From positions 619,943 to 683,942 of the forward strand of contig JADJPK010000005.1 in assembly GCA_016713305.1 (NCBI GenBank): DNA of 64,000 bases, read 5' to 3'. Numbering within the stretch: the first letter of the stretch is position 1; every line of letters starts with the position of its first letter. Positions 8,056-17,329 of this stretch are shown here, one piece after another. The stretch is from Betaproteobacteria bacterium. Its GTDB lineage: Bacteria > Pseudomonadota > Gammaproteobacteria > Burkholderiales > Ga0077523. The notes beneath the pieces were generated by a model. It was not told the DNA's origin. It saw only the letters and a list, made by a program, of their open reading frames with translations, and did not search any database. A program made the position numbers and the translations under genes.

Positions 8056-8733
8056 ATGACGACACTCGACCGGACCACGATCAAGCAGCGATTGCGCACG
8101 CTGTACCCGGCGCTGGAAAGCGTTCCAGAGGAACGGCTCGACCGTCTCCTGGAGGAAGGCAGCATCGTTCAAGTCAAGGCCGGCACGGTCCTGTTCGACG
8201 ACAAGAGTCCATGCCAGGCGTTTCCGATGCTGGTGGAAGGCACCATCCGGGTATCGAAAGTGGGCGCCAACGGCCGCGAATTGCAGCTGTATCGCGTAGT
8301 GCCCGGAGAAAGCTGCATCCTCACCACGAGCTGCCTTCTCGGCAAGGTCCAGTACAACGCCAGGGGGGTGGCGGAAACCGACGTCGTGGCGGTTGCCCTT
8401 CCTCAGCCCGTGTTCGGCCGCCTGATCTCCGATCAGGAGCCGTTCCGCAACTACGTCTTCAGCCTCTTCTCGGAGCGGATCGCGGAACTCATGCAACTCG
8501 TGGAGGCGGTCGCATTCCAGAGGCTCGATCAGCGGCTTGCGGCGCTCCTGCTGGGCAAGGGCAAGGTGGTGCACACGACGCATCAGGCGCTGGCAGACGA
8601 GCTTGGCAGTGTGCGGGAGATCGTGAGCCGGCTGCTCAAGACTTTCGCCGAGCAGGGGCTGGTTTCGCTGTCGCGGGAGAACATCGAGATCGTGGATGCG
8701 GGCGGACTTCGCCGCATCGCGGCTCCTGCATGA
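8056..8733 (+). CDS. Crp/Fnr family transcriptional regulator
   Basis: A 225-residue regulator: N-terminal cyclic-nucleotide-binding-type beta barrel (about 20-140), dimer helix (about 145-165) and C-terminal winged helix. The recognition helix reads REIVSRLLK, with the E..SR pattern of Fnr-type proteins that read TTGAT half-sites, not the Crp RETVGR pattern. The N-terminal cysteine cluster of true Fnr is absent; Cys53, Cys87 and Cys93 are the only visible cysteines, so it is not an Fe-S Fnr and more likely senses NO, haem or redox state. A matching box lies at 6565-6578. Confidence 0.9.
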   Translation: MTTLDRTTIKQRLRTLYPALESVPEERLDRLLEEGSIVQVKAGTVLFDDKSPCQAFPMLVEGTIRVSKVGANGRELQLYRVVPGESCILTTSCLLGKVQYNARGVAETDVVAVALPQPVFGRLISDQEPFRNYVFSLFSERIAELMQLVEAVAFQRLDQRLAALLLGKGKVVHTTHQALADELGSVREIVSRLLKTFAEQGLVSLSRENIEIVDAGGLRRIAAPA

Positions 8734-8763
8734 CGAAGACCCGCCCGACGGGGGACGTGTCGA

Positions 8764-9111
8764 TCAGCGTCTGAGATAGTCGTCGCTTCCCGTGAGCCAG
8801 TCCTCGCGGGCAGGGGTGAAGATGTCGTAGGCCACGAGCGTTTCCACGGCTTCCGCGGTGTGCGGGACATCGGCCGGAATGAAGATCATCTCGCCCGGAC
8901 CCACGTTCACCGTTCGGCCCTCCAGCCGGAACTGCCACGTTCCGCTCATCACCCACGTCACCTGCTCGTTGGGGTGGCTGTGCTCGGGCACCACGTAGCC
9001 CTTTTCGACCTCGGTCAATCCGATCATCACCTTGCCGTCGTAGGCAAGCTTGCGGCGAAAGTGGTCGTTGACCGTTTCGTAGGGGATGTCGGTCCACTTG
9101 ATGTGTTTCAT
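8764..9111 (-). CDS. Cupin domain-containing protein
   Basis: A 115-residue single-domain cupin. The first metal motif is seen in PEHSHPNEQVTWVMSG and the second in GEMIFIPADVPHTAEA, giving the usual His/His/Glu/His metal set. The ATG at 9111 is the start that places KWTDIPYETV at the N-terminus, as in small cupins; the in-frame extension to 9288 has no family similarity. It converges with the Crp/Fnr gene 30 bp away. Whether it is an enzyme or a small-molecule binder cannot be told. Confidence 0.87.
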   Translation of the reverse strand: MKHIKWTDIPYETVNDHFRRKLAYDGKVMIGLTEVEKGYVVPEHSHPNEQVTWVMSGTWQFRLEGRTVNVGPGEMIFIPADVPHTAEAVETLVAYDIFTPAREDWLTGSDDYLRR

Positions 9112-9176
9112 GGTCGTCTCTGGCAGGGATGGAATGGACAGTGTAATGGCGTCGGCCGCACCGTTCACGCCCCGCA

Positions 9177-9192
9177 GGTGACCTGAGTCACA
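9177..9192. promoter_or_regulatory. Crp-type palindrome
   Basis: GGTGA-CCTGAG-TCACA matches nine of ten core bases of the Crp consensus TGTGA-N6-TCACA. It lies in the divergent region between the cupin gene (start 9111, minus) and the DUF2892 gene (start 9324, plus). The neighbouring Crp/Fnr regulator has an Fnr-like helix and would not be expected to read this site, so another family member would be needed. Chance occurrence is possible. Confidence 0.35.
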
Positions 9193-9323
9193 GACCCCCG
9201 ACCGGGATGAATCGATACTGATGCCGTGATTCGCGATGTTCCAAGGCGTGAAGGCAGGTGAACCGGCATCGGCAGGTTCAGCGCGCATTCCGCGTGTCGA
9301 AACTCAATCCAAGGAGATGAACG

Positions 9324-9530
9324 ATGAAGTCCAACGTCGGCGGTATCGATCGATTGCTGCGTATCGTGGTGGGGATTGCCCTCCTGGCCATGTTCTTCGT
9401 TGCCGAAGGCACGCTGAAGTACGTCGGACTCATCGGGATCGTTCCCCTGCTCACCGGACTGTTCCGCTTCTGTCCGCTATATTCGATCGTCGGGCTGAAC
9501 ACCTGCCCGGCGAGCGGCCGCGGCGCCTGA
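9324..9530 (+). CDS. DUF2892 (YgaP-like) small membrane protein
   Basis: A 68-residue protein matching DUF2892: MKSNVGGIDRLLRIVVG, a first helix, the loop with KYVGLIGIVPLLTGLFRFCPLY in the second helix, and a C-terminal GLNTCP. The family occurs alone or fused to rhodanese domains (YgaP), with two cysteines on the second helix and tail that are seen here in FRFCPLY and LNTCP. AAGGAGATGAACG precedes the ATG. Its role is unknown; sulfur or redox handling in the membrane has been suggested from the rhodanese fusions. Confidence 0.9.
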   Translation: MKSNVGGIDRLLRIVVGIALLAMFFVAEGTLKYVGLIGIVPLLTGLFRFCPLYSIVGLNTCPASGRGA

Positions 9531-9636
9531 CGGCGGGTCCTGCGAACGTCGCGGACTCTCGAGCGGAGCGCGAGTTCGCGGTGGAAGTCACGCCCGACCG
9601 TGCTCGATCAGCGCGTATCCGGCCAAACTCAGTGTT

Positions 9637-10377
9637 TTACTGAAGGGCCCGGGCAATCAGGGAGGCGCCGCTGAGAACCAGCAGCCCTCCGACCGCGCGT
9701 GCCGCGATCGCTGACGGCAAGCGGGGCTGAACTCGCCGGCCGATCCAGGTGCCTGCCAGCGTCCAAGGGAACAGGAACAGAGCGGTCATCCAGATTCGCG
9801 AATCCAGCAGCAGCCCCGACAGGAAGAACAGCACGATCCGAAGACTCGTGCTCAGCGAGAAGACGACCGACAGGCTGGCCCTGAGCCGCAGCGGGTCGCG
9901 TATCCGGCCCGAGAAGTAAGTGGCATATACCGGGCCGCCCACCCCGTACACGGCACCGAACAGCCCTCCCAGAAAGCCGGCTCCCTGGGACCACCTTGCC
10001 GACACCACCACCGGCCTGTCGTGACGAAACAGGTTGTACGTGGCGTACAGGACCACGAATACGCCCAGGGGCAGGAGCAGCCGGTCGCCCGGTGCATACG
10101 CAAGCAGGGCGACCCCCAGCAGGGCGCCGGCGACGATACCCACCACCATGGACCGAACTTCCTTGATGTCCACCTCCCGGCGAAAATGCCACCCCGCATA
10201 GATTGCCGCTGAAAAATCCAGCAGAAGGATGACGGGAACGACCGTCCTCAGCGGCAGGAAATGCGCGAGCAAGGGGATGGAAACGAGTGCCGAGCCGAAG
10301 CCGGAAATGCCGAACACCGCGTACGCGATGATCATGATGACCGGCCCGGCGACGAGTGTCGCGGGATCGAAGGGCAT
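9637..10377 (-). CDS. Sulfite exporter TauE/SafE family permease
   Basis: A 246-residue inner-membrane protein with about eight helices in two repeats. The conserved first helix carries GISGFGSALVSIPLLAHF, and the second half repeats the glycine-rich GGLFGAVYGVGGPVYATYF motif, as in the TauE/SafE/YfcA family of putative anion or organosulfonate exporters. The ATG at 10377 gives the usual short N-terminus; longer in-frame starts add an unrelated Arg-rich segment. It is a single gene, with the DUF2892 gene tail-to-tail across about 100 bp. The substrate is unknown. Confidence 0.9.
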   Translation of the reverse strand: MPFDPATLVAGPVIMIIAYAVFGISGFGSALVSIPLLAHFLPLRTVVPVILLLDFSAAIYAGWHFRREVDIKEVRSMVVGIVAGALLGVALLAYAPGDRLLLPLGVFVVLYATYNLFRHDRPVVVSARWSQGAGFLGGLFGAVYGVGGPVYATYFSGRIRDPLRLRASLSVVFSLSTSLRIVLFFLSGLLLDSRIWMTALFLFPWTLAGTWIGRRVQPRLPSAIAARAVGGLLVLSGASLIARALQ

Positions 10378-10529
10378 CTGCGGGAGTGTAGCAAGCGGTC
10401 CTCGAGGCAGGGCATCGGCCGCGAGGGTCCCGTCACGGTGCAACGACGGGGCATGTGCATGGCCCATCGCCCATCCCTGGGATCGCGCTGACGCCCGGCG
10501 TTCGCCGCCTTCGCCCGCAACGGGAAACG

Positions 10530-10612
10530 TCCGGTCTCGTCGCCTCCCGCTTTGCGAGCCGCCGTATTCGACTGCCACAAGACCGCACACATCGATAGGA
10601 CCTTCCCTAGAA
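10530..10612 (+). repeat. Intergenic repeat, copy B
   Basis: Matches copy A (6133-6220) nearly base for base in three blocks: TCTCGTCGCCTCCCGCTTTG, TTCGACTGCCAC and GGACCTTCCCTAG, with small indels between. It ends 10 bp before the alpha/beta hydrolase start and so would lie in that gene's promoter or leader. It has the same orientation as copies A and C relative to the window. Confidence 0.6.
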
Positions 10613-10622
10613 TCGCCTATCT

Positions 10623-11279
10623 TTGCGCGCGGACAGCGAGAAGGTGGAAACGGTCGTTCTCATCCACGGGCTGTGGTTCTCCGGCTGGAGCATGAGCCTG
10701 CTGCGCCACCGCCTGCTTCGCGCGGGCTACCGCGTGAAGGTGTTTTCCTATCCCACCGTCAGCGTGGATCTGGATGCCAATGCTCGCGCTCTCGCACGGT
10801 TCGCGACCGGACAGCAGGGGGACCGTCTTCACTTCGTGGCACACAGCCTCGGCGGCCTCGTGCTGCTCACGATGCTTCGATCCGGCTCGCGGCTGCCGCC
10901 GGGCAGGGCCGTGCTTCTGGGAAGCCCCATTGGCGGCAGCCGTGCGGTCGACTCCATGGCCCGATGGCGCTGGACGCGTTCGATGCTCGGCAGGTCGATC
11001 CTGCAGTGGCATCGCGATGCTCTGACCGGAGTTCCGAGGCTCGAGATCGGCGTGATCGCCGGTGGCACGGGCCTGGGCCTCGGCTGCGCCATCGCCCGCC
11101 TTCCGTTGCCGCACGATGGAACCGTGGCAGTCGACGAGACTCGTGCGCCACTGCTGGCGGACCACCTCGTACTGCCCGTGACCCATTCGGGGCTCTTGGT
11201 TTCGCGAACCGTCGCCACCCAGATCTGTCATTTCCTGCGTGATGGCCACTTCCACCGACACGCGTGCACCGATGCCTGA
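10623..11279 (+). CDS. Alpha/beta hydrolase (lipase/esterase-like)
   Basis: A 218-residue compact alpha/beta hydrolase. The oxyanion region is LIHGLWFSGWSM, and the nucleophile elbow is FVAHSLGGLVLL with the serine in HSLGG; the terminal His is probably in LPVTHSGLLVS. It resembles small PGAP1/lipase-like esterases. The frame begins with a TTG at 10623 with no clear Shine-Dalgarno sequence, so the exact start is unsure; a GTG 21 bp further on is an alternative. Repeat copy B lies directly upstream. The aminopeptidase reading frame begins 16 bp after its stop on the same strand. Confidence 0.85.
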   Translation: MRADSEKVETVVLIHGLWFSGWSMSLLRHRLLRAGYRVKVFSYPTVSVDLDANARALARFATGQQGDRLHFVAHSLGGLVLLTMLRSGSRLPPGRAVLLGSPIGGSRAVDSMARWRWTRSMLGRSILQWHRDALTGVPRLEIGVIAGGTGLGLGCAIARLPLPHDGTVAVDETRAPLLADHLVLPVTHSGLLVSRTVATQICHFLRDGHFHRHACTDA

Positions 11280-11295
11280 ATGCTCGTCCCGCCAT

Positions 11296-12346
11296 ATGGT
11301 CATGTCTGCATGGCGCACAGCCGGCCTGCGGTCACGGGGCTGGATCGGAAGGACACTGCTTGTCGGGCTTGCTTCGCTGTCGCCGGGCTGTACGTCGGTG
11401 GGCTACTACTACCAGGCCGCAGCCGGTCAATGGGAGCTGATGCGCGCGGCGCGGCCCATCGAGGAATGGGTCGGCGATCCCGGGACGCCGGCGGAGCTTC
11501 GCGTCCGGCTGCAGGCAGTGCGCGACATCCGCGCCTTCGCGAGCCGCGAACTGGGCCTGCCGGACAATGCCAGCTACCGGGCCTATGCGGACCTTCACCG
11601 GCCGTTCGTTGTCTGGAACGTCGTTGCGGCGCCCGAATTCTCCACCCATCCCAGGCAATGGTGCTTTCCCTTCGCAGGCTGCGTGAGCTACAAGGGCTGG
11701 TTCAGCGCCGAGGCGGCCGATCGGGCGGGGGAACAGATCCGGGCCGAGGGTTACGACGTGTTCGTCTACGGCGTGCCGGCATATTCGACACTGGGCTGGT
11801 TCGCGGACCCCGTGCTGAACACGTACATCCCACCAGGTGGCCTACGTGTCCGGGGACAGCACCTTCAACGAGTCGTTCGCGACGTGCGTCGAGCAGATCG
11901 GCGTGCGGCGGTGGCTCGACCGCAACGGCACGGAACAGGAGCGGATCGAATTCGAGTCCATGGACCGTCGCAAGGAAGACTTCATCCGTCTCATCCTGGA
12001 CGCGCGCGCGGAACTGGACAGGGTCTATGCGGGCTCGGCGCCTCCTGACGAGATGCGGCGCGCGAAATCGAAGGTGTTCGACCAAACTCGTGCCGGTTAC
12101 CAGGAACTCAAGCGGAAGTGGGGCGGCTTCGCCGGCTACGATCGCTGGTTCGCAAAGCCCCTGACCAATGCGCATGTGGCGTCCGTGGCCACCTACGCCG
12201 ATGCCGTGCCGGCGTTCGAGCGCCTGTTCGAGACATTGGGTGGCGATCTGCCTCGCTTCTACGAGGAAGCGAGGCGGCTCGCCCGAGCGGATGCAGCGGA
12301 ACGCGCAAGGGTGCTGGACCTGCCGGTGAAGTCGGCGGGCAGATGA
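11296..12346 (+). pseudogene. Lipoprotein aminopeptidase gene (PF10023-type) with internal deletion of the zinc motif
   Basis: The first part (frame from ATG 11296) has a lipoprotein signal ending LSPGC, then a body that follows the putative aminopeptidase family up to GWFADPVLNTYI. The family then continues with about 16 residues containing the zinc-binding HELAH motif. Here the DNA jumps directly to HQVAYVSGDSTFNESFATCVE in another frame at about 11833. The join has lost some 47 bp and shifts the frame; the rest of the family sequence runs to the stop at 12346. Without HExxH the product would be inactive even if made. A short collapse in the assembly is the alternative explanation. Confidence 0.82.
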
Positions 12347-12416
12347 TTCGTGACTGCCTGCGGTCGGTCCAAATCTGATACAAACGCGGCTTCACGATCA
12401 ACCACACCCGCTCACC

Positions 12417-14260
<1,844 letters not shown>

Positions 14261-14460
14261 ACGGGAAGGCTTGGTCGCTCTCCGGCGCGATTCGCCGGTG
14301 GCTGGAATTGCGCGCACCTGTTCGCAATGCGTGTGCATGCCCGTGCCGATTCCGGCTCTTCTGCCTGGTGCCGGCAGAGTGAAACGCCGTAAGCGCATCG
14401 GGCCGGGATTGCCGCAGCCGTTCGTCCGTTTTCCCCTCGGCTTGGTGTAGCGGGTTATCC

Positions 14461-15657
14461 GTGCCGGGACAGGAGCCCCTTCTGAAAGCCATCGTGCTGC
14501 CGATCGTCCTCACGCTGGCGATCCAGGTGCTTGCTTCCGGCGCCGTATTCACGCCGCCGGTGCTCGCACCCGCAGCGAGTGTGGAGATGGGCGTCGATGC
14601 CTCCGCGGTAGGCATGGTCACTTCCATCATCTACCTTGCGTCCGCCGCGGCGGCGCTCCTGAGCGGCGGGTTCATCGTGCGGCTGGGCCCCATGCGCGTG
14701 AGTCAGATCGCCCTGCTGCTGGTCGCGGCAGGATCGGCGATGCTGGTCACGGGGCACATCGCGGGCATCGTGTTGGGTGCGGTGCTCATCGGCCTGGGGT
14801 ACGGTCCGGTGACTCCGTCGTCGTCGGCGATCCTGGGCGACAGAACTCCCGCACGATGGCGAGCCTTCGTGTTTTCGCTCAAACAGACCGGTGTACCCAT
14901 CGGCGGTGCATTGGCAGGCGCACTGGTCCCGATGGTCCTGACGGCCGCGGGTTGGAGAGCCGCGGCATTGTGCGTCGCGGCCGGATGCATCGGACTTGCC
15001 ACGATCGTGCAGAAAGGCCGTGCCGATATCGACAAGGCGCGGCGGCAGGACGCGCCGTTGTGGAATCTCCGCCTTGCGGAGCCCATGCGCATGCTGTGGG
15101 CGCAGCGCCCGTTGCGAGACCTGGCGCTCGCTTCGTTCGGGTACTCCGGGATGCAGATGTGCCTGGGCAGCTATCTCGTCGTCTACCTGCACGAGCTCGC
15201 GAAGGTGAGCGTCGCGGCCGCAGGCGCTGCACTGTCCGTGGCCATGGCCGGAGGGGTGCTGGGCCGGCTCTTCTGGGGCTTCGTCGCCGACCACTACGTC
15301 AGGCCCCGGAGGCTGCTGGGGATGCTGGGGATCGGCATGTCCCTCTGCGCGTTCTCGGTCGGCTGGATCGACGCACGGACGCCCTGGGCGCTCGTGTCGG
15401 GGCTGGCGTTCGTGTTCGGAGCCACTGCAGTGGGGTGGAACGGCGTCTACATCTCCGAGGTATCGCGCATTGCCCCCAAGGGGTACGAAGCAGCCGTCAC
15501 CGGCGCATCGTTTGCGCTCACGTATCTGGGCGTGTTCGTCTCTCCCCTCGTCATCTGGTTCGTCGTATCAATCGGGTTCGGCTACGGTACCGGCTTCGCG
15601 CTCGTGGGGCTGCTGACCCTGTGGCGAGGACTCGTCTTCTTCCAGCGGCGGCATTGA
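14461..15657 (+). CDS. MFS transporter
   Basis: A 398-residue permease of the major facilitator superfamily with about 12 helices and a central loop near residues 185-215 (KGRADIDKARRQDAPL). The loop 2-3 motif is weak (LSGGFIVRLGPMRVSQ). The second half carries GVLGRLFWGFVADHYVRPRR, the repeat of that motif, which is well conserved. The start used is a GTG at 14461. It is monocistronic between metY and the PCD gene, and the substrate is unknown; it resembles CynX/NimT- or YcaD-like MFS proteins only in general form. The 200 bp upstream contain one small inverted repeat (CCGGCG-N5-CGCCGG at 14282-14298). Confidence 0.9.
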   Translation: MPGQEPLLKAIVLPIVLTLAIQVLASGAVFTPPVLAPAASVEMGVDASAVGMVTSIIYLASAAAALLSGGFIVRLGPMRVSQIALLLVAAGSAMLVTGHIAGIVLGAVLIGLGYGPVTPSSSAILGDRTPARWRAFVFSLKQTGVPIGGALAGALVPMVLTAAGWRAAALCVAAGCIGLATIVQKGRADIDKARRQDAPLWNLRLAEPMRMLWAQRPLRDLALASFGYSGMQMCLGSYLVVYLHELAKVSVAAAGAALSVAMAGGVLGRLFWGFVADHYVRPRRLLGMLGIGMSLCAFSVGWIDARTPWALVSGLAFVFGATAVGWNGVYISEVSRIAPKGYEAAVTGASFALTYLGVFVSPLVIWFVVSIGFGYGTGFALVGLLTLWRGLVFFQRRH

Positions 15658-15822
15658 CCTCGCGGAGGATCTGCCGGCCACGTGTCGAGCGACCGGCGCG
15701 GGCTGCGGCGCCAGTTCTTCTGACGCGGCGTGATGCATGCGTTTCCGCCGCACTTTCGCGCCGGTTCCGATCGCTGTCCACTTGTGCCGCGGTGCGGAGG
15801 GACAGAACCGGCGGCTTGTGCG

Positions 15823-16197
15823 TCAGTCGTAGACGATGTAGCGGAACCGCGGATCGTCCACCGGCGTCCCCGTGAGTGCCCCGCTTTCCCGGGCGGGTTG
15901 CCAGTGAACGACGTCCTCGATGCGGCGGGCAAGTTCGAAATCCCGCGCCGTGATTCCGTTCGCGTCGTGACTGTGCAGCCGTACCTCCACGCCGCCATAG
16001 GTCACCACCAGATCGGGGTGATGCCATGCCGCTTCCGCCAGGTGGGCCACGGTGTTGGCGACCATCAAGGCGCCTTTCCAACCTTCGGTGCGGTACTTCC
16101 GGGTGATGCAGCCGTCGTCGAACTGCCACCGAGGCAGGTCCCGTTCGAGTCTTTCGCGGACCTCACTGTCGGAATAGCCGGCTTTCGTTTCGTTCAT
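15823..16197 (-). CDS. 4a-hydroxytetrahydrobiopterin dehydratase (pterin-4-alpha-carbinolamine dehydratase)
   Basis: A 124-residue PCD/DCoH family enzyme. The diagnostic block AWHHPDLVVTYGGVEVRLHSHD holds the substrate-binding HHP and the later histidine, and is followed by GITARDFELARRIE. It dehydrates the 4a-carbinolamine left by pterin-dependent hydroxylases or takes part in pterin recycling in molybdopterin-using organisms. The ATG at 16197 is preferred over one 12 bp upstream because GGAGGCCACC precedes it. It is divergent from folB, which suggests a shared pterin-related regulatory region. No phenylalanine hydroxylase gene is present here. Confidence 0.93.
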   Translation of the reverse strand: MNETKAGYSDSEVRERLERDLPRWQFDDGCITRKYRTEGWKGALMVANTVAHLAEAAWHHPDLVVTYGGVEVRLHSHDANGITARDFELARRIEDVVHWQPARESGALTGTPVDDPRFRYIVYD

Positions 16198-16354
16198 GGT
16201 GGCCTCCATGGCGATCGGTTCGGGGTAAGGAGAGTGTAGAGGAAGCCGACGGGCGCAACCCGCGTCGCGGAACAGTGACCCGACGCGCTGGCGCGAGCGG
16301 TGATTGGTGTAGCATCATCCCTTTGCAACATCCTCTCGGCCGAGACGGGCGACG

Positions 16355-16762
16355 ATGGACATGAACGAACCGCTGCTGCACATCCAGCCGCCGGCGTGGC
16401 GTGGCGAAGACGATGACGTGCGCACGCTCTTTCTGCGCAACTTCGTGGCACACGCGGACATCGGCGTATACGACAGCGAGCGCACCCGACGGCAACCTCT
16501 GCGAATTCATCTCGCGGTCTATCTCACACCGCCTTTCGACTGGCACGACCGTCTCGAGGACGTGCTCGACTACGACAAGTTGCGGCAGGGCATCCTGGAC
16601 ATTCTGGGGGCCGGGCACATCAATCTTCTGGAAACACTGGGGCAGCGCGTGCTCGCCATGTGTTTCGACTACGCGCAAGTGTGCGCCGTGCATCTGCAGA
16701 TCGCCAAGATCGAGGCGCACGAGGACTGCGAAGTCGGCTACGAGGTCCGCCGCCGCCGGTAG
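16355..16762 (+). CDS. folB: Dihydroneopterin aldolase
   Basis: A 135-residue FolB/FolX-family protein. LFLRNFVAHADIGVYDSERTRRQPLRIHLAV gives the N-terminal strand with the GVYDSER motif (GVxxxER is the family signature); DVLDYDKLRQGIL and NLLETLGQRVLAMC follow, with the catalytic-site glutamate in LLETL. It cleaves 7,8-dihydroneopterin to 6-hydroxymethyldihydropterin in folate synthesis; the enzyme normally assembles as an octamer. It is divergent from the PCD gene and 26 bp upstream of the TerB gene. Confidence 0.92.
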   Translation: MDMNEPLLHIQPPAWRGEDDDVRTLFLRNFVAHADIGVYDSERTRRQPLRIHLAVYLTPPFDWHDRLEDVLDYDKLRQGILDILGAGHINLLETLGQRVLAMCFDYAQVCAVHLQIAKIEAHEDCEVGYEVRRRR

Positions 16763-16788
16763 CCGAAGCAGCGGCGTCGGGATTCCTC

Positions 16789-17253
16789 ATGCTGAAGGCC
16801 ATTCGCGAATTCTTCGAGACCCGCATGGATGCCGGTTCGCGCCAGGCGGACGAGACGCATGCGATCAGGCTGGCGACTGCCGCACTGCTCGTGGAAATGG
16901 TCCGCATGGACGGCGAGATCGACGCTGCCGAACGTGCCGCCATCATGGCGGCCGTCCGCGGCAAGTTCGGGCTTGCGGCCGAGGAAGCCGACGAGTTGGT
17001 GAGGCTCGCGGAACAGGAAGCGCGTCAATCCACGGACTACTACCAGTTCACGTCGCTGCTCAACCGGCACTTCTCCGCCGAGCAGAAGGAGAAGGTCATC
17101 GAGGCCATGTGGCGGGTGGCCTACGCAGACACGGCGCTGAGCGCATGGGAGCAACATCTCGTGCGCAAAGTGGCAGACCTGCTGTACGTCCCGCACGGCG
17201 CCTATGTCGCGGCCAAGATGCGGGCCCGCGAGGAAGGCGGCGGTCCGCCCTGA
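16789..17253 (+). CDS. TerB-like tellurite-resistance/DUF533-type protein
   Basis: A 154-residue all-helical protein of the TerB superfamily. It has the typical acidic helix pairs: ALLVEMVRMDGEIDAAERAAI, with the DGEID metal-type acidic site, and AMWRVAYADTALSAWEQHLVRKVADLL as the second half of the repeat. No other ter gene is present, so a tellurite role is unlikely; stand-alone TerB proteins are common in Proteobacteria and are thought to be metal-binding or membrane-stress factors. The start at 16789 gives MLKAIREFFE. It follows folB by 26 bp and probably shares its transcript. Confidence 0.88.
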   Translation: MLKAIREFFETRMDAGSRQADETHAIRLATAALLVEMVRMDGEIDAAERAAIMAAVRGKFGLAAEEADELVRLAEQEARQSTDYYQFTSLLNRHFSAEQKEKVIEAMWRVAYADTALSAWEQHLVRKVADLLYVPHGAYVAAKMRAREEGGGPP

Positions 17254-17329
17254 GGACAATATGATCGGGCACGTGGTCGCGACCCGGGGCCGGCCGCCTG
17301 GGCTGCCGGCGATCGGCCCTTTCCCGGTC

